7,544 nucleotides of DNA, taken from assembly GCA_003241285.1 (NCBI GenBank), contig QFOT01000114.1, positions 1 through 7,544 of the forward strand, given 5' to 3'. The notes under the pieces are model-generated. The model was not told the origin of the DNA and searched no databases. It was given only the letters and a program-made list of their open reading frames with translations. The stretch's first letter is position 1; each line of letters opens with the position of its first letter. Shown piece by piece: positions 1 to 5,902 of this stretch. Source of the DNA: Micavibrio aeruginosavorus (GTDB lineage: Bacteria > Pseudomonadota > Alphaproteobacteria > Micavibrionales > Micavibrionaceae). The position numbers and the translations under genes were made by a program.

Positions 1-66
1 ATCGTCAAACGCGTCGATGAAAAAACCCGCAGCAAAACTTCTATCAATGAGTTGCTCAGAGATTAA
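1..66 (+). CDS. dapD: C-terminal end of DapD, tetrahydrodipicolinate N-succinyltransferase (5' end outside window)
   Basis: Reading from base 1 in the first frame gives 21 residues ending in a TAA stop at 64-66. The tail (IVKRVDEKTRSK, then INELLRD) closely resembles the conserved C-terminus of DapD, which in E. coli ends in a similar IVKKVD...INELLR stretch. DapD succinylates tetrahydrodipicolinate in the lysine/diaminopimelate pathway, two steps before the DapE reaction. Only the extreme C-terminus is present, so catalytic features cannot be checked. The identification rests on this tail and on dapE starting one base after the stop, a typical dapD-dapE operon arrangement. Confidence 0.88.
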   Translation: MVKRVDEKTRSKTSINELLRD

Positions 67-67
67 T

Positions 68-1222
68 ATGATTGACCCGATAGATCTGACGCAACGATTG
101 ATCCGCTGCCGCTCGGTCACCCCGGCGGATGAAGGCGCGCTGCAGATCGTGCGCGATGAATTATCGGCCATGGGATTTACGATTCATGATCTCAGATTCG
201 AAGGCGATGGCTCTTACCCTGTCGATAATATTTTCGCCCGTCTGGGGACTGAAAGCCCGCATGTCTGTTTCCTTGGCCATACGGATGTCGTGCCGCCAGG
301 ACGCGAGAGCGACTGGACCCACCCGCCTTTTGCCGCCGAAATTCATGACGGCGTTTTATACGGGCGCGGCGCTGCCGATATGAAATCCGGCGTTGCCGCC
401 GCCATTGCCGGGGCGTCGCGTTACCTCGCCGAACATCCTGCATTCAAAGGCTCGATCAGTCTTTTGATAACGGGCGATGAAGAGGCCGACAGCATCAACG
501 GCAGCGAAAAAGTCATTAAATGGATGGAAGAAAACGGGCAGGTTCCCGATCTCGCGCTTGTTGCCGAACCGTCAAATGCCTCCGATATGGGCCAGACCAT
601 GCGCGTCGGGCGGCGCGGTTCTTTCCATGCCGATTTGTTTATCACCGGCAAACAGGGACACAGCGCCTATCCTGACCGTTTTATCAACCCGGTCGAGAAA
701 ATGGTGAAACTTCTATACGCGTTGATCAACCTAAAACTCGATGACGGCTCTGACCTTATGCCGCCTTCGCATATCGCGATTACCACCGCCGATACCGGTA
801 ATCCGGCGCGCAATGTCGTCGCCGCAAGATCATCTGCGCATATCAATGTGCGCTTTAACGATCTCTGGTCACCTGAAAAATTAGAGGCCAAACTGCGCGA
901 AACGCTCGATAGCGTCGGCGAATCCTATGAAATGGTTTCAAGCTGTAAAGCTGACAGTTTCATGACGTCCTCGCTTGAATGGGCCGATCTCGTAGCCCGG
1001 GCGGCCGAAAAAGTCTGCGGCACCCGCCCCGCTTACGACACAGGCGGCGGCACGTCGGATGGACGCTTTATTGCCCGTCTTTGCCCGGTCGTTGAATATG
1101 GCGTTATCACCGAAACCAATCATCAGGTCGATGAACGCATGCGCGTGACGGATATCGAATCTCTGACCGCGACCTATAAAGAAGTTCTGGCGGATTTATT
1201 CTCCAGCAATTCTTTTGCTTGA
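68..1222 (+). CDS. dapE: Succinyl-diaminopimelate desuccinylase DapE
   Basis: A zinc-dependent M20-family amidohydrolase of 384 residues (E. coli DapE is about 375). It hydrolyses N-succinyl-LL-diaminopimelate to succinate and LL-diaminopimelate in the cytoplasm, supplying lysine and peptidoglycan. All metal and catalytic positions are visible: HTDVVPPG (His71 ligand, Asp73), GAADMKSG (Asp104 bridging ligand), GDEEA (Glu138 catalytic base, Glu139 ligand), VAEPS (Glu167) and TNHQVDE near the end (His352). The dimerisation lid lies at about residues 180-290 between the two halves of the catalytic domain. An in-frame ATG at 17 lies inside dapD and would add 17 residues not expected for the family, so I choose the ATG at 68, one base after the dapD stop. 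The Shine-Dalgarno is weak (CAGAGA, 57-62), which suggests translational coupling to dapD. No part looks truncated or damaged. Confidence 0.96.
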   Translation: MIDPIDLTQRLIRCRSVTPADEGALQIVRDELSAMGFTIHDLRFEGDGSYPVDNIFARLGTESPHVCFLGHTDVVPPGRESDWTHPPFAAEIHDGVLYGRGAADMKSGVAAAIAGASRYLAEHPAFKGSISLLITGDEEADSINGSEKVIKWMEENGQVPDLALVAEPSNASDMGQTMRVGRRGSFHADLFITGKQGHSAYPDRFINPVEKMVKLLYALINLKLDDGSDLMPPSHIAITTADTGNPARNVVAARSSAHINVRFNDLWSPEKLEAKLRETLDSVGESYEMVSSCKADSFMTSSLEWADLVARAAEKVCGTRPAYDTGGGTSDGRFIARLCPVVEYGVITETNHQVDERMRVTDIESLTATYKEVLADLFSSNSFA

Positions 1223-1230
1223 ACCTTTTC

Positions 1231-1303
1231 TGTCATCCCTGCGAAAGCAGGGATCCCCCTCTTTATAACAGACCTAAAGATGCATGCCTTCGCAGGCATG
1301 ACA
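1231..1303. repeat. MITE-like intergenic repeat with terminal inverted repeats and two hairpins
   Basis: The left end (1231-1246, TGTCATCCCTGCGAAA) and the right end (1288-1303, CTTCGCAGGCATGACA) are inverted copies of each other, matching at 14 of 16 positions. Each end is also part of its own hairpin. On the left an 8-bp stem ATCCCTGC/GCAGGGAT encloses a GAAA loop (1235-1254). On the right a 7-bp stem CATGCCT/AGGCATG encloses 4 bases (1283-1300). The structure is that of a small non-coding palindromic element of a kind I recall as widespread in alphaproteobacterial intergenic DNA. It sits between the convergent ends of dapE and the PRC-barrel gene, where its hairpins may also end transcription from either side, although neither is followed by a good U-tract. 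I see no target-site duplication. Confidence 0.75.
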
Positions 1304-1330
1304 TTCCGGAAATGTTTTAATAGTGATTGA

Positions 1331-2008
1331 TTACCGCTTCGCCATTGAGGCGATAACCTCAGCCTGCGCATCTGTCACTGTCAGATCGACCTTGTTGCCG
1401 TTCAGTTTTGCCGCTGCCGCTTCGTAGGGAATGGCGATTTCCGCACCACGGTTATTGCCCGAGGAAAGCTTTACGACGAGCGATGAAATCTGCATATTGC
1501 GGGTATCGATCAACACGTCTTTCACTTTGGCGATTACAGTGCCGTCCGGTTTGTAAATCGTGCCGTTTTGCAAAGATGAAATCGTCAAAGAACTTGAACT
1601 GCCTGCCGCCGTGTTTGTCGCCGCCATTAATTTCGGCATATTCTGCTTTAACTGGTCTTTATCGAGGGCCACGGTAAATGTATCCGGCGTCGGCTCGGTG
1701 ACATAGCTTGCCACGTCAAAGGCGACTTCCTCGCGAAAGCCCGATACGTCGATCTTCGTTAAAACGGTTTCAAATTTTCCATTTGGCGCCACCAATATAT
1801 CTCTTACTTTTCCAATCGTGCGCTGGTTCTTATCGAGGATACGGCCATTCAGCTGGTTTTTTCCTAAAATCAGATCTGGATTTTGCCCCGGCTTGACCCG
1901 GTTCAGCTCCAGTAGTGTCGCCGTATAGGCCTGATCGGCCATACCCTCGGCTCGCAGAGGAGAAACAAAAAGCAGCATAAGAAAACCCAAAATCGCAATA
2001 CGCAGCAT
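1331..2008 (-). CDS. Exported protein with two PRC-barrel-like repeats
   Basis: A 225-residue protein. A hydrophobic signal peptide spans residues 1-20 (MLRIAILGFLMLLFVSPLRA) with a plausible signal peptidase I site after LRA, so it is probably periplasmic. The mature part holds two copies of one module. The first, at about residues 54-103, begins NGRILDKNQRTIGKVRDILV. The second, at about 148-199, begins NGTIYKPDGTVIAKVKDVLI. Both continue through beta-rich stretches to a closing aliphatic strand (EVAFDVASY and AEIAIPYEAA). The G-x-x-(I/V)-x-x-V-x-D-(I/V) pattern is that of PRC-barrel domains, small beta-barrels found in photosynthetic reaction centre subunit H, RimM and many exported proteins. 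The residues between the modules (about 104-147) are Lys/Asp- and then Ala/Ser-rich and look like a linker. The gene is divergent from chvI. I do not know its function; a ligand- or envelope-binding role is only inference. Confidence 0.82.
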   Translation of the reverse strand: MLRIAILGFLMLLFVSPLRAEGMADQAYTATLLELNRVKPGQNPDLILGKNQLNGRILDKNQRTIGKVRDILVAPNGKFETVLTKIDVSGFREEVAFDVASYVTEPTPDTFTVALDKDQLKQNMPKLMAATNTAAGSSSSLTISSLQNGTIYKPDGTVIAKVKDVLIDTRNMQISSLVVKLSSGNNRGAEIAIPYEAAAAKLNGNKVDLTVTDAQAEVIASMAKR

Positions 2009-2014
2009 GGCAGA

Positions 2015-2019
2015 CCTCC
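2015..2019 (-). promoter_or_regulatory. Strong ribosome binding site that fixes the PRC-barrel gene start
   Basis: GGAGG on the minus strand lies six bases upstream of the ATG at 2008. It rules out an in-frame TTG at 2029, which would place the ribosome binding site inside the coding region and add seven polar residues (encoded as LKLWRSA) before the signal peptide. Confidence 0.85.
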
Positions 2020-2032
2020 ATAATTTCAAATA

Positions 2033-2061
2033 TGTATAATCACCAACAGCCGAAATGGCAA
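2033..2061 (-). promoter_or_regulatory. Probable sigma70-type promoter of the PRC-barrel gene
   Basis: On the minus strand TTGCCA (2056-2061) matches the -35 consensus at five of six positions. A 17-bp spacer separates it from TATACA (2033-2038), which matches the -10 at four of six. Transcription would begin around 2026, giving a leader of roughly 18 bases that contains GGAGG. This comes from reading the sequence only. Confidence 0.45.
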
Positions 2062-2074
2062 ATCGTCCCCTTAT

Positions 2075-2101
2075 TTGTTCAACCTATTTGGCTTTTATAA
2101 C
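2075..2101 (+). promoter_or_regulatory. Weak candidate promoter of the chvI-chvG-rapZ operon
   Basis: TTGTTC (2075-2080) and TATAAC (2096-2101) resemble -35 and -10 boxes, but the 15-bp spacer is shorter than optimal. It is the best candidate I see in the 118-bp divergent interval upstream of chvI. It lies just beyond the -35 of the opposing PRC-barrel promoter, so the two could be regulated together. Confidence 0.25.
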
Positions 2102-2126
2102 TGAAGGCGCTTTGTTACATTAATAT

Positions 2127-2837
2127 ATGAGTCAAAAATCCTCCCATACGCCCCCCCATATTGCCCTCGTCGACGATGACCGTAATATCGTCGCCAGTGT
2201 CCGCATCGCCCTTGAATCCGAAGGGTTTGAAGTGTCGAGCTATCATGACGGCGAAGAAGGATTACATGGCATTTTATCCAATCTGCCCGACCTCGTGGTT
2301 CTCGATGTAAAAATGCCGCGCATGGAAGGTATGGAAGTCCTATCCAAACTGCGCGAGAAAACGGATGTTCCGGCTATCTTCCTGACGTCCAAGGACGACG
2401 AGGTCGATCAGGTTTTGGGCCTGCGCCTTGGCGCCGATGATTACATCACCAAACCCTTTTCCCAGCGCCTTTTGATCGAGCGTATCCGCGCCGTGCTGCG
2501 CCGGAACAGCAAGGCAGCGGATACTGCCGACGACGATAAAATTACCCGCGGCTTTCTCGTTCTCGATGACCAGCGCCATATCTGCCGCTGGAAAGACAAG
2601 GAGATCGATCTGACCGTCACTGAATATCTGATGGTCAAATCCCTTGCCTTCAATCCGGGCCATGTTAAATCCAGAGATCAGCTAATTACTGAAGCTTATG
2701 GCCAGAATGTGTATGTCGATGACAGGACGGTCGATACGCATATCAAACGCATTCGGAAAAAATTCCGCGACGCCGACCATGATTTCGATTTTATTGAAAC
2801 GCTCTACGGGATCGGCTACCGGTACAAAGAATCATGA
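2127..2837 (+). CDS. chvI: ChvI-family response regulator (OmpR/PhoB class)
   Basis: A 236-residue cytoplasmic transcription factor, partner of the ChvG kinase encoded next to it. The receiver domain (about residues 10-126) has the acidic pair Asp16/Asp17, the phospho-acceptor Asp60 in VVLDVKMPRMEG, the switch residue Thr87 and the conserved Lys109 in DDYITKPF. The winged-helix DNA-binding domain (about 140-234) has the typical LTVTEYLMV start, a recognition helix around RTVDTHIKRIRKKF and the closing YGIGYRY hairpin. LTSKDDEVDQVLGLRLGADD is the form I associate with ChvI proteins. In rhizobia and Brucella, ChvG-ChvI governs envelope, acid-stress and host-association genes. There is no Shine-Dalgarno close to the ATG (the nearest AAGG is about 20 bases away), yet no later in-frame ATG would keep the first beta strand. 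The stop overlaps the chvG start. Confidence 0.93.
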   Translation: MSQKSSHTPPHIALVDDDRNIVASVRIALESEGFEVSSYHDGEEGLHGILSNLPDLVVLDVKMPRMEGMEVLSKLREKTDVPAIFLTSKDDEVDQVLGLRLGADDYITKPFSQRLLIERIRAVLRRNSKAADTADDDKITRGFLVLDDQRHICRWKDKEIDLTVTEYLMVKSLAFNPGHVKSRDQLITEAYGQNVYVDDRTVDTHIKRIRKKFRDADHDFDFIETLYGIGYRYKES

Positions 2838-4435
2838 GCGAGGGTCTGCAAGTTCAGCCATCGGCGACTTACGATATTGCCCCAAGGCCTTTAAGCCGCC
2901 TGTCTTACCAGATCATGGGCCTCAACCTGATCGCCGTCATCATTCTGGTCGCCGGCGTTCTTTATCTCGATAAATATAAAAAAGATCTTACCGCCGCGGA
3001 AACCGAATTACTGGCAACAGAAGCCCAGCTTTATGCTTCCGTTCTCTCCGATAACGCCATAACCGATACCGGTATAGATATAAGAAAATCGGAAAAAATA
3101 TTCGAAACTTTTGGCGCCCAGAAAATTCAGCGCCTGCGCATGTTTTCACCCGAAGGCAAATTATTGTTGGATACAAAAACGAATGACCGCCTGCCGCAGG
3201 CTCCTTTGAGCGATGCTTTTCCGGGCCTGTTTGGAAATATTCTCGATGTCATTTTCTACTCTTTCACGAATATTCTTGCTGTGAATTTCGAGTTGCCGAC
3301 TTATCCCTTGACACAAGACGATGACATGAACTCTTTCCCCGGCGTAACTGATGCCCTCGACGGCAACCTGACTCTTAGCGCATGGCAGTCCGATGAAGGC
3401 GGGCTTTTACTCGCCACCGCCGCGCCGGTTTCAAAATCAGGAAATGTCAGGGCTATACTCTACATCACGAGAGCAGACACCAAGATCCAGCATACTTTCG
3501 GCCTGATGAGAATAAGCATCATCCAGTTTTTCGTCGGATCGCTTTTAATCACACTCCTCTTCTCCCTCTACCTCTCCGCGTCGATCGGTCACCCTTTGCG
3601 CAAACTGGCTTCCGCCGCCGAAGCCGTCCGCGAGAATAAAGGCGGCGTCGATATCATTCCCGATCTTTCCTATCGCAGGGACGAGATCGGCGAATTGTCG
3701 CTGGCACTGCGGGAGATGGCGATGACGCTGCAGGACCGAATCGAGTCGATTGAAAAATTCGCCGCCGATGTCAGCCATGAATTAAAAAATCCGCTCACCT
3801 CGATGCGCTCCGCCGTCGAAACCCTGGAAAAAGTGAAACGCGAGGAAGACCGCCAGAAACTGATGTCCATTATCATGCATGATCTGGTGCGTATGGACCG
3901 CCTGATCTCCGATATTTCTCGCGCGTCGCGGCTGGACGTCGAATTGCTGCGCGACGTTTTTGCGCCGGTCGATCTGCGCCAGATCATCCTGCCTTTGATC
4001 GACGCTTATAAAAAACCGTTCGACAGGGCGGACCGGCAGGAAGCGCCGCATAATATCGTCCATGAAGGATTGGACAAACCCGTTATTGTTTCCGGGCAAT
4101 CTGTTCGCCTGTCGCAGGTTTTTCAGAACCTGATATCTAATGCGATGTCGTTTTCGCCGCCGGGTGCGATTGTCCGCATCCTTGTTACGCAAGGAAATGA
4201 TTTTATAAAAATCACTATCGAGGATGAGGGTCCCGGTATTCCCGAGAACCGTCTGGAAAAAATCTTCGAAAGATTTTATACGGAGCGCCCGCAGGCCGAA
4301 GCTTTCGGCTCTCATTCCGGCCTTGGCCTTGCAATTGCCCGCCAGATCGTCGAAGCGCATGACGGCTCAATTACGGCAGAGAACATAAGCGGAGCCGCAG
4401 GCGCCAGATTTATTGTGAAATTGAGGAAAGCATGA
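2834..4435 (+). CDS. chvG: ChvG-family sensor histidine kinase
   Basis: A 533-residue inner-membrane kinase that phosphorylates ChvI. Order of parts: short cytoplasmic N-terminus, first membrane segment (about 28-45), a periplasmic sensor of some 180 residues (about 46-226), second membrane segment (about 227-250), HAMP linker (about 251-303), dimerisation/phosphotransfer domain with the H-box FAADVSHELKNPL (phospho-acceptor His315), and ATPase domain with the N-box (Asn436 in NLISNAMSF), G1 box DEGPGIP (464-470), F-box IFERFYTERP (477-486) and G2 box GLGLAIAR (496-503). All catalytic boxes are intact. The N-terminal sensor architecture fits the ChvG family. The ATG overlaps the chvI stop as ATGA, and the 3' end overlaps rapZ in the same way, so the three are probably one translationally coupled operon. 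The inducing signal cannot be read from the sequence. Confidence 0.93.
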   Translation: MSEGLQVQPSATYDIAPRPLSRLSYQIMGLNLIAVIILVAGVLYLDKYKKDLTAAETELLATEAQLYASVLSDNAITDTGIDIRKSEKIFETFGAQKIQRLRMFSPEGKLLLDTKTNDRLPQAPLSDAFPGLFGNILDVIFYSFTNILAVNFELPTYPLTQDDDMNSFPGVTDALDGNLTLSAWQSDEGGLLLATAAPVSKSGNVRAILYITRADTKIQHTFGLMRISIIQFFVGSLLITLLFSLYLSASIGHPLRKLASAAEAVRENKGGVDIIPDLSYRRDEIGELSLALREMAMTLQDRIESIEKFAADVSHELKNPLTSMRSAVETLEKVKREEDRQKLMSIIMHDLVRMDRLISDISRASRLDVELLRDVFAPVDLRQIILPLIDAYKKPFDRADRQEAPHNIVHEGLDKPVIVSGQSVRLSQVFQNLISNAMSFSPPGAIVRILVTQGNDFIKITIEDEGPGIPENRLEKIFERFYTERPQAEAFGSHSGLGLAIARQIVEAHDGSITAENISGAAGARFIVKLRKA

Positions 4436-5295
4436 CAGGCGAAAAAGACATGATCTTTATCGTGACCGGTCTTTCGGGCGCCGGCCTCTCATCGGCGCTG
4501 AAAATTCTGGAAGATTCCGGCTGCGACGTATTCGACAATTTCCCGCTCCAGCTTTTAAAGCCTTTGCTCGACCAGCAAAAACCCCATCACCGCCCCATCG
4601 CCCTTGGCATCGATACACGCACCAGGGATTTCGATCCGCAAGGCATACTCGATGCCATTCGCGGCTTGAGAGAAAGCGCCGACTGGAGCGTCCATACTTT
4701 TTTCTTAAGCGCCGACGATAATACATTGCTGCGCCGTTTTACCGATACGCGCCGCACGCATCCCCTCGCCCGCGACCGCGCCATTGCCGATGGCATCGCC
4801 ACCGAAAAATCCCTTCTCTACCCGCTGAAACACAATGCGGATTCGGTGATCGATACCTCCGAGTTTTCCATCCATGATTTACGCCGCGCCATCGAAAGCC
4901 GTATCTCGGCGGTGCGGGCGAACCGCCTGAATATCGGCGTCATGTCTTTTGCCTATAAGCACGGCCTGCCCAGAGAGGCCGATCTCGTTTTCGACATGCG
5001 TTTTCTGCGCAATCCGAACTGGGTTCCTGAGCTTAAAGAATTAACCGGGTGCGATAAAAGCGTGCAGGACTATGTATCGGGCGACGAGGCCTTTGCCGAA
5101 TTCGAAAACAGCCTGCAACGGCTGATTCAGACATCGCTCCCCGGTTATATAGACAGCGGCAAGACCTATCTGACGATCGCTTTCGGCTGCACTGGCGGAC
5201 GGCACCGCTCGGTGACCATGGCTGAAAAAACGAAAGCCTGGCTCGAAGAGCAAGGCTTTCCTGTATCCGTTCATCACCGTGAGATTAAAGGCTAG
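4432..5295 (+). CDS. rapZ: RapZ/YvcJ-family P-loop protein with altered Walker A motif
   Basis: A 287-residue protein matching RapZ (E. coli, 284 residues) end to end. N-terminal nucleotide-binding domain: GLSGAG at 13-18, DVFDNFP (32-38), the IDTR segment (60-63) and the RRFTDTRRTHPL block (101-112). C-terminal domain: SFAYKHGLP (172-180), VFDMRFLRNP (186-195), TGCDK (205-209) and TIAFGCTGGRHRSV (248-261). In E. coli RapZ senses glucosamine-6-phosphate and presents the sRNA GlmZ to RNase E. YvcJ of Bacillus binds and hydrolyses nucleotides. Two departures are visible. The Walker A lysine is Leu19 (codon CTC, 4486-4488), and the C-terminus (HHREIKG) lacks the basic KRK-type tail of the E. coli protein, so GlmZ-type RNA binding should not be assumed. 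GAGG at 4423-4426, five bases before the ATG, supports this start over Met7 (4450). The ATG overlaps the chvG stop. Confidence 0.9.
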   Translation: MTGEKDMIFIVTGLSGAGLSSALKILEDSGCDVFDNFPLQLLKPLLDQQKPHHRPIALGIDTRTRDFDPQGILDAIRGLRESADWSVHTFFLSADDNTLLRRFTDTRRTHPLARDRAIADGIATEKSLLYPLKHNADSVIDTSEFSIHDLRRAIESRISAVRANRLNIGVMSFAYKHGLPREADLVFDMRFLRNPNWVPELKELTGCDKSVQDYVSGDEAFAEFENSLQRLIQTSLPGYIDSGKTYLTIAFGCTGGRHRSVTMAEKTKAWLEEQGFPVSVHHREIKG

Positions 5296-5441
5296 ACTCC
5301 GGGTTTCAGCGAATTATCCGGGGATGGTGAGGCTGGAGCTTGGGTGGCCGGCTGCGGCGCACTCACCGCGGCACCGAAATCGCGGCCCAAAGGCACATAG
5401 CCGTCTATTGATTTAAGATATGGCTGAAGAACGTTAAGCAT
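5292..5441 (-). CDS. Small Pro/Ala-rich ORF of 49 residues, translationally coupled to the gene upstream
   Basis: The product begins MLNVLQPYLKSIDGYVPLGR and continues into a low-complexity tail rich in Pro, Ala and Ser (about residues 28-42, APQPATQAPASPSP). I recognise no family. Support for its being a gene: the ATG overlaps the last eight bases of the 120-residue gene upstream, as in a coupled operon; a good Shine-Dalgarno (AAGGGGA) sits five bases before it; and the ORF fills the whole interval down to the rapZ stop. Its stop and that of rapZ share the palindrome CTAG (5292-5295). The protein has no signal peptide or membrane segment. The Pro/Ala tail suggests a disordered extension. Its short length leaves some chance that it is spurious. 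Confidence 0.6.
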   Translation of the reverse strand: MLNVLQPYLKSIDGYVPLGRDFGAAVSAPQPATQAPASPSPDNSLKPGV

Positions 5442-5796
5442 CGAAATCCCCTTCTATTGTTAAAATGGCGTTTTCGCGGGAAACACCTTCGCCGGTCTGC
5501 GAATAAAAAATGATTTCCGTCGGCGCGTAATCGTCGCTTCGCGGCTTGCGATGAAAATAAGTCCTTGATTTGGTTTCGCCGCCCAGCGGCAATAACTCCG
5601 TGCCGCCATTCATGGCCGTCACCAGATTGATGACTTTTCTCTCGGTTAAAGATAAATCCTCGTTGCGGTCCAAAAGCGTGTAATCGCCGACCGGCTGCAA
5701 CGCGCCGTTTTCCTCTTTCTTGCAGATAAGGAAAGACCCGCTTAAAACAGGATTCGGGCGATAGGTAAAAGCGGCTTTTATATCAGTAGTTTGCAT
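5434..5796 (-). CDS. Conserved-looking hypothetical protein, 120 residues
   Basis: I do not recognise this family. The product is soluble-looking and rather acidic, without signal peptide, membrane segment or known motif. Visible blocks are an N-terminal beta-type stretch (AFTYRPNPVLSGSFLICKK, residues 9-27), an amphipathic helix (LSLTERKVINLVTAMNGG, 48-65), a polar segment with basic residues (SRTYFHRKPRSDDYAPTE, 77-94) and a closing strand ILTIEGDF (111-118). A Shine-Dalgarno AAGGGA (5803-5808) stands six bases before the ATG. Codon use resembles its neighbours. It lies antisense to the surrounding operon, between rapZ and ahcY, and its 3' end overlaps the start of the 49-residue ORF, so the two probably form a small operon. 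The interval is one where hprK and PTS genes often sit in alphaproteobacteria, but nothing in the sequence resembles HprK, EIIA or HPr. Confidence 0.75.
   Translation of the reverse strand: MQTTDIKAAFTYRPNPVLSGSFLICKKEENGALQPVGDYTLLDRNEDLSLTERKVINLVTAMNGGTELLPLGGETKSRTYFHRKPRSDDYAPTEIIFYSQTGEGVSRENAILTIEGDFDA
5447..5453 (-). promoter_or_regulatory. Ribosome binding site of the 49-residue ORF
   Basis: AAGGGGA on the minus strand, inside the last codons of the upstream gene, is five bases from the ATG at 5441. It is the strongest single argument that the small ORF is translated. Confidence 0.6.
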
Positions 5797-5828
5797 TAGA
5801 TGTCCCTTCGCCGGCTTCTTGTAATTAC

Positions 5829-5857
5829 TTGCATTTTGCGGCTTATACCCCTAAATC
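5829..5857 (+). promoter_or_regulatory. Weak candidate promoter of ahcY
   Basis: TTGCAT (5829-5834) and TAAATC (5852-5857) are separated by 17 bp in the 106-bp divergent interval between the 120-residue gene and ahcY. The -10 match is poor. On the opposite strand TATAAG (5842-5847) could serve the divergent gene, without a convincing -35. I see no riboswitch-like structure in the leader. Confidence 0.22.
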
Positions 5858-5902
5858 TAGCAACGAAACATTAAAGCCCCCTTAAAACAGGAATGAAAAA
5901 TC

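Noticed and set aside
17..67. Upstream in-frame ATG for dapE
   Set aside because: It lies inside dapD, adds 17 residues absent from the family and has no ribosome binding site. The ATG at 68 matches family length.
1301..1318. Intrinsic terminator of dapE (ACATT/AATGT followed by T residues)
   Set aside because: The stem is only 5 bp and AT-rich, with a short T run. It is too weak to call.
1408..1677. 89-codon plus-strand frame inside the PRC-barrel gene
   Set aside because: It is antisense to a gene with signal peptide, domain repeats and strong ribosome binding site. The product is Arg/Cys-rich shadow sequence.
2009..2029. Seven-residue N-terminal extension of the PRC-barrel protein from a TTG
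   Set aside because: GGAGG would then fall inside the coding sequence. The ATG at 2008 is correctly spaced from it and begins a normal signal peptide.
3782..4360. Long open frame of 192 codons on the minus strand inside chvG
   Set aside because: It is fully antisense to a kinase with all motifs intact. Its product is rich in Arg/Asp/Phe without recognisable order, as expected of a mirror frame of biased codons.
5797..5902. S-adenosylhomocysteine or SAM riboswitch upstream of ahcY
   Set aside because: The leader is short and AT-rich. I could find no nested stems or conserved core of these riboswitch classes.
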